A stretch of 64,000 nt of DNA from Chryseobacterium sp. E1 (GCA_019203745.1 CP078104.1:868001-932000), one strand, 5' to 3'. Shown: positions 54,426-64,000, numbered from the stretch's first letter. Translations and numbers: made by a program. The notes: generated from the letters alone by a model not told the origin.

Positions 54426-54780
54426 AACTCTAATTTTTAAATTTTACTAAACAAGAGGATGTAAAAATCATGCCAAGGAAGGCTTTTTTCTTGATTTTAA
54501 CACACATACAAAACATAATCGAATGAATATCAATGTATTAATTTTAACAAAATTTAAATGTTTGTTTAACAAAAATTATCAAAAAGAGATTCTGAAAGTG
54601 AATTAAGAAAAATATCAGAAAGGAAACAAGAAGATAAAGGTTAAAATTTATGTTCTGTCTCAATAATTCTCAGCATCTTTCTTTCTCCTTCCGGGCAATA
54701 TAATAATATTAACAAACCTTAACCCGTTATTATTTTAACCTTTTTCTTTGAAATATATCAAAAAAATAAATGTTTCCACC
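54426..54780. other. Divergent intergenic region, no gene seen
   Basis: AT-rich gap between the outer-membrane protein and the DUF1800 gene. It must hold promoters for both directions. I see no hairpin, repeat or convincing small open frame. A frame extending DUF1800 to 54748 is possible. Confidence 0.6.
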
Positions 54781-56159
54781 ATGGCTGATTCATTATTACA
54801 AAACAAACATCTTCTCTGGCGTGCAGGTTTCGGTATTGGGATCAATCAGGTTGATGATCTGAAAAATAAAAACACAAAAACGCTGATTCATGAATTATTT
54901 AAAGAGGACAGCTTCAGCGAAATCACTTATGATACTCCTGACGCTGATCCTAACGCAGATTATATGAACAGTACCGCACCGGCAGAAAAGAAAAAGGAAA
55001 TGCAGCGCCTCAACAGGCTCCAGAACAATGAACTGAACCTGAATTTTCTGAATGCAATGGTGAACAGCAAAGAACAAATGAGGAAAAAATGGCTTTTTTC
55101 TGGCATGGTCATTTTGCATCAAGAGTGATCAACCCGAAATTCAATAAGCAGATTCTCAATATAATCCGAAAAAATGCATTGGGAAATTTCAAAGACCTGC
55201 TTTTTGAGGTAAGCCAGTCGCCTGCCATGCTTAATTTTCTGAATAATCAGCAAAATAAAAAGGACCATCCCAATGAAAATTTTGCCCGAGAAGTCATGGA
55301 ACTCTTTACCATGGGTAGAGGAAATTATACGGAAAAAGATATCCGGGAAGGGGCCAGAGCATTTACCGGATGGAGCTATGACAAAGAAGGTAATTTTAAA
55401 GAAAGAAAAAACCTTCATGATGAGGGCGCCAAGACTTTCCTTGGAAAAACAGGCAACTTTGACGGATCGGATGTCCTGAATATTATTTTGGAACAAAAAG
55501 CCACAGCCAGATTTATTACGACAAAGATTTATAAGTTCTTCGTGAATGAAAAAGCTGATGATGATATCATTGCCAAACTAAGCACGAATTTCTATACTTC
55601 AGGCTATGATATAAAAAAACTGATGACAGAGATTTTTTCAAGTTCCTGGTTCTATGATCAAAAGAACATCGGAAACAGAATAAAGTCTCCTGTTGAGTTG
55701 ATGGCGGGAATCATGAGGATACTTCCCATGCATATCCAAAACCCGGAGAATCTTATTGTCTATCAGAAATTATTAGGACAAATGCTCCTCTACCCTCCTA
55801 ATGTAGCAGGATGGCCTAGTGGAAAATCATGGATCGACAGTTCTACCCTGATGCTAAGACTTCAGGTTCCGCAGATCTGGTCCGGCCTTCGTCCGTTGGA
55901 ATATAGCCCACGGCAGGATGATGATCTTGATATGGGGATGAAATCTAAAGAAACGGCTTTAAACAAAAGTTTTAAAAACCCTAATATCACCATAGACTGG
56001 AACCGTGTAGATCAGACATTCACCCGTAAAAACTGTGAAGACTACCTGATTATCAATACAAAAATCCTGAATATGCAGGCTGTAAAAAGTTTTTCTGATA
56101 ATACAACCAAAATGAACGTCATCAACCTGATGTCAACACCTGAATATCAATTAATGTAG
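54781..56159 (+). CDS. DUF1800 family protein
   Basis: Starts MADSLLQNKHLLWRAGFGIG, with the family's LLxRAGFG at residue 11. After a break near 55088 comes REKMAFFWHGHFASRV, and the middle has NENFAREVMELFTMGRGNYT, GARAFTGWSYD and PVELMAGIMRILP. The C-terminal PPNVAGWPSGKSWIDSSTLM is diagnostic. Almost always paired with DUF1501, as here. Function unknown; the pair is thought to be exported and associated with the cell envelope. The 54-bp gap to the DUF1501 gene fits one operon. Confidence 0.9.
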
Positions 56160-56212
56160 ATATAGGCAACAGATTTCAGATAGCAGTATAAACCGTAACC
56201 TAAACAAAAGCT

Positions 56213-57396
56213 ATGCTCATCAAAAGAAGAGAATTCCTAAAAATAAGTTCGCTGGCTACAGCTTCTCTGCTGATGCCTAATTTCTTAAAAGCAATGACCC
56301 TGGACGAAGCACTTCCTTCCAGTCAGAATATACTGGTAGTCCTTCAGTTTACCGGTGGAAATGATGGTTTGAACACGATTATCCCCGCAAAAAATGATAT
56401 TTATTTCAGAGAAAGGAAAACTCTTGCGATCCAGGATTCAATGGCCTTGACTGATGATGCAGGAATCAATCCTTCTCTTTCCTATTTCAAAGAATTGTTT
56501 GACAATGGTGAACTTTCTGTAATGAATAACGTTGGCTACCCTAATCCTGATAAATCCCACTTCCGGAGCATGGATATCTGGCATTCCGCCAGCAGAAGTG
56601 ATGAATTCCTGGAAACGGGCTGGCTCGGGCGGTTTCTGGATGAAGAATGCTACCGTTGCGAGCACCCAACCCAGGCCCTGGAAGTGGATGATATGCTGAG
56701 CCTTGCTTTAAAAGGTGAAAATAATAAAGCCTTTGCTTTTAAAGATCCTAAAAGGCTTTACCAAACCAGCCAGGAAAAGTATTTCAAGTCTTTGTATGAT
56801 CATCATCACGATGATGAAACTGTATCTTATCTTTATCAGACCTTAGGTTCTACCATTAATAATGCGGATTATATTTTTGAAAAAGCAAAGCCAAAAAGAC
56901 GGAACAGGTTTATCCGAATTCCCAACTGGGAAAAGATTTCAAAACCGTAGCGTCCCTGATCAAATCCGATATCAATACACAGGTTTACTACCTTTCAATC
57001 GGGAGTTTTGATACCCATGTGAATCAAAATGACAGACAGAAAAAACTGTTCACTGATATCAACGATGCCGTAAAATCTTTTGTTGCCGATATGAAAAGCA
57101 ACGGCCTTTTCAATAATATCCTGCTGATGACATTTTCTGAATTTGGACGCCGTGTTGCCCAGAATGCCAGCAACGGAACGGATCACGGAACAGCCAATCA
57201 GATGTTTTTCATCAGTGGAAACCTGAAAAAGAAAGGTCTTCTGAACAGTCTTCCTGACCTTCAGAACCTCAACGAGGGAGATCTGATCTATACGGAAGAT
57301 TTCAGAAAAGTATATGCCACGATCCTGAAAAACTGGCTTAAGGCTGACTCTTCTAAAGTTTTGGGCTGGAAAAACGGGATTTATGATTTTATATAA
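56213..57396 (+). CDS. DUF1501 family protein with Tat signal
   Basis: MLIKRREFLKISSLATASLL is a twin-arginine signal with RREFLK. The mature part has LVVLQFTGGNDGLNTIIP, NVGYPNPDKSHFRSMDIWH and, after repair near 56905, YYLSIGSFDTHVNQND. Towards the end are MTFSEFGRRVAQNASNGTDH and GTANQMFFISG, the family's metal-site-like His/Asp cluster similar to alkaline-phosphatase-fold proteins. About 394 residues. Partner of the preceding DUF1800 gene. Confidence 0.9.
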
Positions 57397-57411
57397 GTGA
57401 ATTGAATTTTA

Positions 57412-57500
57412 GTAACCACAAAAGACACAAAAGTTTTGAACACTTAAGTTATTTTAAGTGACAAGCTTTATATATAAAAAGTGCACTTAAGTTTTGAAAA
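57412..57500. repeat. Dispersed repeat family C, copy 3 (partial)
   Basis: CACAAAAGACACAAAAGTTT, CACTTAAGTTATTTTAAGTG and GTGCACTTAAG, matching copy 2 over about 90 bp before diverging. Confidence 0.75.
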
Positions 57501-57596
57501 TCTACGATTTTTAAAATTGATTATTATTAGATTACTATTATTTGAGACTTTGCTTTATAATACATAATACTGGTGCCAGAAAGCTAAAAATATGCT

Positions 57597-57664
57597 GAGA
57601 TTCTACGGAATGGCAAACCGTATTGTAAACCTATCATTCCAATTGTTCATTCCGTAGGAATCCA
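57597..57664. repeat. Dispersed repeat family B, copy 2
   Basis: TTCTACGGAATGGCAAACCG ... ATCATTCCAATTGTTCATTC, then CGTAGGAATCCA; same layout as 31271-31353. Confidence 0.8.
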
Positions 57665-57717
57665 GCCAATGCTATCTTAAAAAACATTGGAAATTTAAAC
57701 CCATAACATTTTTTGAA

Positions 57718-57786
57718 TTGAAGACGTAAGAATTCCCCTCCCGGAGGGGTAGCAAAAATTCTTTGAATTTTTGACGGGGTGGTTTC
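57718..57786. repeat. Dispersed palindromic repeat family A, copy 5
   Basis: GAAGACGTAAGAATTCCCC, CCGGAGGGG, AAAAATTCTTTGAATTTTT, GACGGGGTGGTTTC. Confidence 0.85.
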
Positions 57787-57801
57787 AACATACCACAATA
57801 A

Positions 57802-57836
57802 AAAAGAGACTGTACATCATAAGACAGTCTCTTTTC
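57802..57836 (-). terminator. Terminator of the small-protein gene
   Basis: AGAGACTGT pairs with ACAGTCTCT; T run on the minus strand; 30 bp after the small gene's stop. Confidence 0.75.
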
Positions 57837-57865
57837 AATAATTTTAAATTTTAACTACTTTACGT

Positions 57866-58003
57866 TTAAGCAGTAATCTGCTTAGGTTCTTTCTCTTTCT
57901 GATCTTCTTTCTTATCAAGTTTCTCAGATATTTTTTTAACAATATATTCTATTGCTATGGGAGCTATGATTGCAATTAATGCTTTAAATATTCTTGATTT
58001 CAT
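57866..58003 (-). CDS. 45-residue membrane-active-looking small protein
   Basis: An intact frame, MKSRIFKALIAIIAPIAIEY followed by IVKKISEKLDKKEDQKEKE. One hydrophobic N-terminal helix is followed by a highly charged tail. It has its own terminator and ends cleanly, which supports a real gene. Not recognised. It could be a small membrane protein or a toxin-like peptide; no antitoxin was seen. Confidence 0.6.
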   Translation of the reverse strand: MKSRIFKALIAIIAPIAIEYIVKKISEKLDKKEDQKEKEPKQITA

Positions 58004-58097
58004 AATGTGATATTGTAATGATATTAATGCAATTTCCAAGCCAAGATAAAATTGACAATTGATTCCCTGGTCATTACTTTATATAAATATGCAACAG

Positions 58098-59115
58098 TTA
58101 TGCATCATCAGACACCATCAGATCCTGATAATTTTTGCTTCCGGCACTAAACTTCTCCTCCATCTTTAATCTTAGCTTCCGGGGTTTATGAACAATCAGA
58201 GAATCTCCGAATCCCAGCAACAGCCTTTCCAACTCAAAATTGATCTGAACACATATTTTAAATACCGTTCCATTCGGATCTTCACTGATAATCTCCTGGC
58301 TTTTATGCAACGGCTTGGTTTTGACATAAGGAGCATTTCCTGAATCGACCCAAAAATAACATTTTTAGGTACAATTCCCTCTGAAACGGTAACTCCGACA
58401 ATATCTTTGAAATATTCGTCACCATCCAGATCTTTGTCAATATACTGATGACTTTCATTCACTTCAATATTTTCCATTCTGTCCAACGCCAGATTGTACA
58501 TTTTCTGTTTATAAAGACAGATCAGGAACCATCGGTTGTTGAATTCCTTCAGTAGCTGTGGGTGTACGGTAAAGATATTGGATTCTCTTGCTGTAAAGCT
58601 TTTATAGAGAATGTTCAGTACTTTTTACCGGCAATGCTTTCATACAGGATATCAATATGCTCAAGACCTTTCAGCTGCTCATTTTTATCGAGATGAATAA
58701 TAGATTTCTGACTGGTTGCATGGATGGAATCTTCCAGTTTCTGAATCACCCCGTTCATTTCCTTAAACATAGAGAAATCCTTGAACTGCTTTAAAATCTG
58801 TACTGCATTATTCATAGCCTTCAGGTCGCTTTCATTCACAGAAATATTATGAATGCTGTATTCAGGATCACTGTAGCGGTAATATTTTCTTTCATATACT
58901 TCAATAGGAGCTTCATACCCGAATTTTTCACTCCGCATATTCTGAAGATCAAGCTGTACCGTCCGTTTACTCACATAGGATTCTTTACCTTCAAATTCAA
59001 ATAATGCTTCAGAACACTCATCGATGAGATCTTCCAGCGTATATTTCCTGTATTTGTTTTTAAGGCATTTATCCAGTGTTTTATAGCGGATCAGGGCATT
59101 TTTATTGGATGACAT
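58098..59115 (-). CDS. WYL-domain transcriptional regulator
   Basis: An N-terminal winged helix (LIDECSEALFEFEGKESYVS, KRTVQLDLQNMRS) is followed by the WYL core. After frame repair near 58620 this reads SFTARESNIFTVHPQLLKEF then NNRWFLICLYKQ. The C-terminal WCX-type extension has FKICVQINFELERLLLGFGD. A second break is near 58355. About 340 residues. WYL proteins sense ligands, often nucleic-acid-derived, and repress or activate defence and repair genes. The nearest divergent gene beyond the HopJ gene is rtcB, so control of the rtcB cassette is an attractive inference. Confidence 0.88.
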
Positions 59116-59202
59116 GATGATAATAATTTTAGTTAGGATAAAATTGCAAAATCTACCGTCAATACAATAATTAACAGCTGATCTGCCATTTTTTAATAGT
59201 AA

Positions 59203-59538
59203 TTATTTCTCCTTCAAAGCATCCTCCTCAAAAATAACGCCTTCCCAACCGAACTGCATAAAGTTCCTGATATTCTGGTGATCATTTCCATCAGGATTTT
59301 TCAAAACATCATCTCTGTAGAATTCCCCGAAAAGTAAAAGGGTTTCTTCCGGAGCAAGATTCTGAAGTTTAGCAAAGCTGAAAACCTTGCATGAACCGTT
59401 ATTCTGCCCTGCCTGATTGGTTGTATCACCATTTTTAAAAGCGGTAGGTGTAAAATCATAGTTTTGATCAATATGGGCAATTACATCATTAAATTGAATG
59501 GTTTCCGGGAAATGCTTAAGTTGTTCTAATAATACCAT
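59203..59538 (-). CDS. HopJ type III effector family protein
   Basis: From 59538: MVLLEQLKHFPETIQFNDVI then AHIDQNYDFTPTAFKNGDTT and NQAGQNNGSCKVFSFAKLQN. The middle has FGEFYRDDVLKNPDGNDHQN and IRNFMQFGWEGVIFEEDALK, the complete HopJ pattern. Despite its name the family is widespread on chromosomes of non-pathogens and its normal function is unknown. Intact, 111 residues from this start (the frame could extend to 59583). It lies between the WYL gene and rtcB, transcribed with the WYL gene's orientation. Confidence 0.88.
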   Translation of the reverse strand: MVLLEQLKHFPETIQFNDVIAHIDQNYDFTPTAFKNGDTTNQAGQNNGSCKVFSFAKLQNLAPEETLLLFGEFYRDDVLKNPDGNDHQNIRNFMQFGWEGVIFEEDALKEK

Positions 59539-59642
59539 AATATAGGTTTTTAATTTTTTTATAGACAGGATATCAAGATACAAGTATAATAATCTTTACT
59601 TCCTTTTTTAATTTTATGTAAAAATAATTAAAAAAATATTTC

Positions 59643-59661
59643 TACGCAAAACTATTGCGTA
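59643..59661. promoter_or_regulatory. Inverted repeat upstream of rtcB, candidate operator
   Basis: TACGCAA-AACTA-TTGCGTA, a perfect 7-bp inverted repeat with 5-nt spacer. It lies 39 bp before the rtcB start and just upstream of TTACTTTG at 59671-59678, a near match to the -7 box. A repressor bound there would block the promoter. The WYL regulator is the obvious candidate. Confidence 0.5.
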
Positions 59662-59699
59662 ATTATATACTTACTTTGCATCATCAAAACGAAAAAAGA

Positions 59700-61079
<1,380 letters not shown>

Positions 61080-61095
61080 TTGATAATAGATAGCT

Positions 61096-61128
61096 AAACC
61101 TAACAGGTTTTGAAAACCTGTCAGGTTT
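61096..61128. repeat. 33-bp palindrome (AAACCT-type), copy 2
   Basis: AAACCTAACAGG and CCTGTCAGGTTT around TTTTGAAAA, nearly the same as 2936-2968. It ends 3 bp before the tRNA-like RNA and could fold as its own hairpin or end the rtcB message; no strong T run follows. Confidence 0.7.
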
Positions 61129-61131
61129 GCA

Positions 61132-61242
61132 GGGGCAGTAGCTCAGATGGTAGAGCAACAAGATTACTTTTCGCTATTGGCATATAAAGTTCCTATCAAT
61201 CACCAGGTTTGTAGGTCACAGGTTCGAGTCCTGTCTGCTCCT
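61132..61242 (+). ncRNA. tRNA-like RNA with 45-nt anticodon loop
   Basis: All tRNA landmarks are present. The acceptor GGGGCAG (61132-61138) pairs with CTGCTCC (61235-61241), with a G3-U70 wobble. The D arm is GCTC-AGATGGTA-GAGC (61141-61156). The anticodon stem ACAAG (61158-61162) pairs with TTTGT (61208-61212). The variable loop is AGGTC and the T arm ACAGG-TTCGAGT-CCTGT (61218-61234). The anticodon loop, normally 7 nt, is 61163-61207 (45 nt). That loop folds into ACTTTT-C-GCT/ATT/GGC-ATA-TAAAGT followed by TCCTAT. No CCA is encoded, and no anticodon can be assigned. It is too short to hold a group I intron. It lies between rtcB and an unknown gene, all on one strand. Confidence 0.82.
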
Positions 61243-61302
61243 CATTACGATGAAAATGCTTATATTCACGTATCAGACATTCTCATCTTTCAAAAATTTT
61301 AA

Positions 61303-61470
61303 GGCAAAGAAAGTTCCTATATTTTGGATTTACTTTCCGCCTTTTTACCCACTATAAGGCAAAGGGAGTTCCTATTATATTCATTAAAGGTTTTACTCCC
61401 CGCCTTTTATAAAAATTATAGGTAAAAGGAGTTCCTATATCCTTCACTTTTAATGAATATACTCCTCACT
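61303..61470 (+). ncRNA. Array of three covarying hairpins (5' leader of the unknown gene)
   Basis: HP1 61303-61341, HP2 61358-61404 and HP3 61421-61470 share one plan: GGY, AAA, a 6-nt arm, UCCUAU, variable loop, the complementary 6-nt arm, C, RCY. The 6-nt arms are GAAAGT/ACTTTC, GGGAGT/ACTCCC and AGGAGT/ACTCCT. The outer pairs are GGC/GCC, GGC/GCC and GGT/ACT. The pairs change together while the AAA opposite C internal loop and UCCUAU stay fixed, which is strong evidence for selection on RNA structure. HP3 ends 16 bp before the downstream start codon. The stretch 61243-61302 shows no further copy. Confidence 0.85.
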
Positions 61471-61486
61471 TATTTAATTTAAAATC

Positions 61487-63237
61487 ATGAAAACACTAAA
61501 ATTATTCAATGCTGTTGTGGCTATAAAATCCGATGAAAAAACTTTTGTTTCCAACGAGGGTTTTGTGATAGAGCCCGATGCGCTATGGGCAAAAAAAGAC
61601 ATTATCTCTTATTATGCAAAGGAAAACTGAATGGTAATGACCTGAATAAAACCTTTCATAAATCCTGGGCGAAAATAAAGAATACCTCAAGAACGGAACT
61701 GTTTTTGAACAGATCACCCATTATATTTCAACCTACGGGAGTGATTTTCAGAGTGAAATTTATATTCCTCAGGAAATATTGAATATTCCTGATACGAAAC
61801 TGATTTTTAAAGTAATCAAAGCTTATACTGTAGAAGAAATGCAAGAAAAATGCCTTTCTCTTCTAAAGTCCGGAATTGCTCTGAAAGAAGAAACCGTTGA
61901 TGATCTACTTTATATTCTGCACACGGAACTGGAATATGATTTCACAGGAAAAGAAAATATCAAAAATAAAGAGGCAATCATAAAAATCGCCGACCTGTAT
62001 GATATCTACCCTGAAAATCCTGTTGAGTTTTTCCGTTATGTCATTTATAAAACGACTCAGACAACGCTTTTAATTAAAAACGATGAATTGATTGGTTTAA
62101 TAAAGCAAAGTAAATTTAACCCAACCTATCTATTCCAAAGCTTTGGTTTGGAAAAACTGGCAGAAATTTTCAACAGGTTTAAACCGCTGTTTCTTGCTTA
62201 TAAAAACAGGGCACCGAAAGTGGTCAATAAAATTTCGAAGCTGTCTAAAGTACATCATAAGCCTTTGGTTTCTAACCCGCTGAATGATGCCACCCATATC
62301 TTACTGGAAAGCAGTGACTGGCACTGGCTGGAAAATGCAACACCATTTGCGTTGTTTAAAGCTCTGTCAGCATGTTACTCAAGAATGTACGGTCAGGATA
62401 CTTTTGTTTACAGAATCAGAAATGGAAAATCATGGGTGAAAAAGGTAAGGAAACTTACGTGAATCAGGCCAACTATGAGTTTATTCTGGATTTTCTGAAA
62501 CTGAAATATGGAAACTTTTCGGGAAAGAAATTCTATTTCCCTGAAAATATAGAATTTGCACTGCCGGCTTCTGAAAAAATGTTTGTTGGAAATATTCCTA
62601 CCGGAACCCGTTTCTATGGCGACAGAATGGCCGTTGGGATCTATTGGGAAGACCAATGGGGTGCCCGTGATCTTGATCTTTCAGGATTGAATATTGCCGG
62701 AAAAACAGGTTGGAATGCTGCTTATAATCAAGGTAACGGAGAATTGATGTACTCCGGAGATATGACATCTGCGCCTAAAGGTGCCGTTGAATATCTTTAT
62801 GCCAACAAAGGATTGAGTACGCCTACCCTTGTCATGAATAACGTTTTCAGCGGAGATGCGAATTGCGGATATAAAATAGTGATCGGAAAAGGGGATAATA
62901 TTTCCTACGATTATATGATGAATCCCAATAACCTTTTTGCTGAAGCCAAATGTAACTCTGTTCAGACCCAAACGATTCTGGGAATGCTGTTGCCAAAAGA
63001 CAGAAAGCAATGTTTTGTACTCCTGAATTTCGGAGCAGGACATTCCCATATTTCAGGAAATTCGGAAGTATCTGTGATGGCCACAACCGCATTGTACCAG
63101 CAATGGTATGAAGCGATGTCCTTCAATGATCTTATCCAAGAGCTTGGAGCAGAAATTACTACAGAAAAAGCTGAAGCTGATTATGACTTCTCCCTGGAAA
63201 GTCTGGAAAAGATAGTTTTATCAAGATTTTTAAATAA
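61487..63237 (+). CDS. Large protein of unknown function in the rtcB/tRNA-like cassette
   Basis: Starts MKTLKLFNAVVAIKSDEKTF at 61487. Four one-base losses (near 61625, 61668, 62433 and 63205) are needed to read it through; the corrected end is LEKDSFIKIFK, about 585 residues. The N-terminal half is helical (LLKSGIALKEETVDDLLYIL, NPVEFFRYVIYKTTQTTLLI, FGLEKLAEIFNRFKPLFLAY), recalling HEAT-like repeats. The C-terminal half is beta-rich and has MAVGIYWEDQWGARDLDLS, GWNAAYNQGNGELMYSGDM and a later CFVLLNFGAGHSHI. The D-LDLS...SGD pattern faintly resembles TerD-like folds. I do not recognise the family. Given the RNA array in its leader, RNA binding and self-regulation are plausible inferences. 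Confidence 0.78.
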
Positions 63238-63308
63238 TTTTTTCTTGCGTCATCTGATGGTATCGGGTGGCGTTTTTTGTGGGAGATAGTTGGATAATCA
63301 GGATACGA

Positions 63309-63375
63309 AAACCACCCCGTCAAAAATTCAAGGAATTTTTGACACCCCTCCAGAGGAGGGGAATTTTACGTCTTC
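63309..63375. repeat. Dispersed palindromic repeat family A, copy 6
   Basis: AACCACCCCGTCAAAAATTC, AAGGAATTTTTGAC, CCCCTCCAGAGGAGGGG and CGTCTTCAGCTC, orientation as in copy 1. Confidence 0.85.
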
Positions 63376-63435
63376 AGCTCAACTAATTGTTATAGGTTTC
63401 AATTTCTCCAATAAGTTTTTTGAAAAATAGATATT

Positions 63436-63510
63436 GTCTGGATCCCTACGGAATGACACAATTGAAATGACAGGTTTACCCATACAGTTTGTCATTCCAG
63501 AGGAATTTAA
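63436..63510. repeat. Dispersed repeat family B, copy 3
   Basis: ATCCCTACGGAATGACA ... TACCCATACAGTTTGTCATT then CCAGAGGAATTTAAA; inverted relative to copy 1. Confidence 0.7.
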
Positions 63511-63524
63511 ATCATTATCAATTT

Positions 63525-63615
63525 CAAATCAAAGATTTTCAAAAAACTTAGGTATACTTTATGAAGCGTTTAGCAGTTACTTAAAATAGCTTCAATGTTT
63601 AAAAATTTTTGTGGT
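63525..63615. repeat. Dispersed repeat family C, copy 4 (degenerate)
   Basis: AAAGATTTTCAAAAAACTTA, then AGCAGTTACTTAAAATAGC and TTTTTGTGGTTC; weaker match to 15104-15250 but in the same context beside A and B. Confidence 0.55.
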
Positions 63616-63616
63616 T

Positions 63617-64000
63617 CTAAATATTCATCTTTTTAACGGAAAGAATTCCTTCATTTACATCAATAACCACCTTTTACCATAATCAATCTGAATGCGGAAC
63701 ATATTTTCCAGTGGAAATTGTAAAACGGTTTGTATAATCAACCGAATCACTCCGGCATGGGTAACGAGTAAAACCTTATTGATTTCTTTTTGAGAATCAG
63801 TTCATTCCAGAAGCTGAGAACCCGGGTTTGCATTTCAAGCAAATTTTCACCTTTTGTTGCTTTTATATTGATAAAATCCTGGTACCAGGGGTTAATCTCA
63901 TCTTCCGGAATATCCGTCCACTTCTTCATTTCCCAGTTTCCAAAATTCATTTCCCGCAGCCTTTCATCTGTTCTGTAATCGAATTTAAAATGATCAGCCA
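63617..64000 (-). CDS. Histidine phosphatase family protein (partial, start outside window)
   Basis: The visible part has DERLREMNFGNWEMKKW (phosphatase-family GxWE region) and TKGENLLEMQTRVLSFWNEL. After a break near 63790 EINKVLLVTHAGVIRLII carries the second catalytic His. A further correction near 63675 gives the natural end DVNEGILSVKKMNI with a stop at 63617-63619. The N-terminal RHG motif lies beyond the window. Members include alpha-ribazole phosphatase (CobC) and phosphoglycerate-mutase-like enzymes; the exact substrate cannot be told. Confidence 0.78.

Noticed and set aside
59203..59538. HopJ as evidence of a type III secretion or virulence locus
   Set aside because: HopJ-family proteins are common on chromosomes of non-pathogenic bacteria, and no secretion genes are present.
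61132..61242. Ordinary tRNA gene with a group I or archaeal-type intron
   Set aside because: The insert is about 38 nt, far too short for a group I intron, and bacteria lack the endonuclease for bulge-helix-bulge introns. An unusual RNA is the more cautious label.
61303..61470. Short CRISPR array
   Set aside because: Only three units, the repeated part is a covarying hairpin and not an identical direct repeat, spacing is irregular, and no cas genes are nearby.

Overview
The window looks like a chromosomal segment of a low-GC member of the Bacteroidota, family Weeksellaceae, most probably Chryseobacterium or a close relative. The evidence is the gene content (DUF5686, DUF1599, the DUF1800/DUF1501 pair, DoxX/BT_3928-type protein, PhoX-like lipoprotein, YceI and LytTR proteins), promoter -7 boxes of the TAnnTTTG type, and few Shine-Dalgarno sites. 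No phage, integrase, transposase, rRNA or CRISPR array was seen. Most conserved genes are interrupted by one-base changes, usually a base lost from a short G, A or C run. The intact protein can be read by changing frame, so I annotate whole genes and treat the breaks as probable sequencing or assembly errors, not pseudogenes.

Layout. 1-3,090: a cruciform-type inverted repeat, then a leftward set of ECF sigma factor, zinc-finger-like anti-sigma protein, DUF417 membrane protein and a membrane-anchored MsrA-MsrB fusion. 3,092-15,031: alaS, a four-copy ~300-bp tandem repeat, a PhoX-like lipoprotein, a di-haem peroxidase, a DUF5686 outer-membrane protein and an M28 peptidase. 15,278-22,740: a complete leftward isoleucine/valine operon (ilvE-D-B-N-C-A) preceded by two tandem leader-peptide attenuators. 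22,754-36,325: folP, DUF1599, DoxX-like, TerB-like, oligopeptidase B, tpiA, phytase-like lipoprotein, clpP, dnaG, tsaE and alanine dehydrogenase. 36,344-44,200: a LytS/LytTR pair, a cation/proton antiporter, hypothetical genes, and tyrA behind a Tyr-rich leader peptide and terminator. 44,495-57,396: DUF2089, a YIP1-like protein, a beta-lactamase-family hydrolase, sdaA, amt, two YceI proteins, glk, an outer-membrane protein and the DUF1800/DUF1501 secreted pair.

The most interesting part is 58,098-63,237. A WYL-domain regulator and a HopJ-family gene point leftward. Diverging from them is a cassette of rtcB (RNA ligase), a tRNA-like RNA whose anticodon loop is expanded to about 45 nt, an array of three similar hairpins, and a long gene of unknown function. 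The hairpins share one module: a 3-bp stem, a C opposite ANA internal loop, a 5-6-bp stem with compensatory changes, and an invariant UCCUAU. The same module sits in the giant anticodon loop of the tRNA-like RNA, but with its two strands in the opposite order (circularly permuted). I infer an RNA-repair or RNA-sensing system built on RtcB, a tRNA-like RNA and a dedicated RNA-binding protein. It is analogous in logic to Rsr/Y-RNA/RtcB operons, but the parts are ones I do not recognise.

Small palindromic repeats of at least three families (A, B, C below) fill the gaps between operons, and in two places all three occur together.
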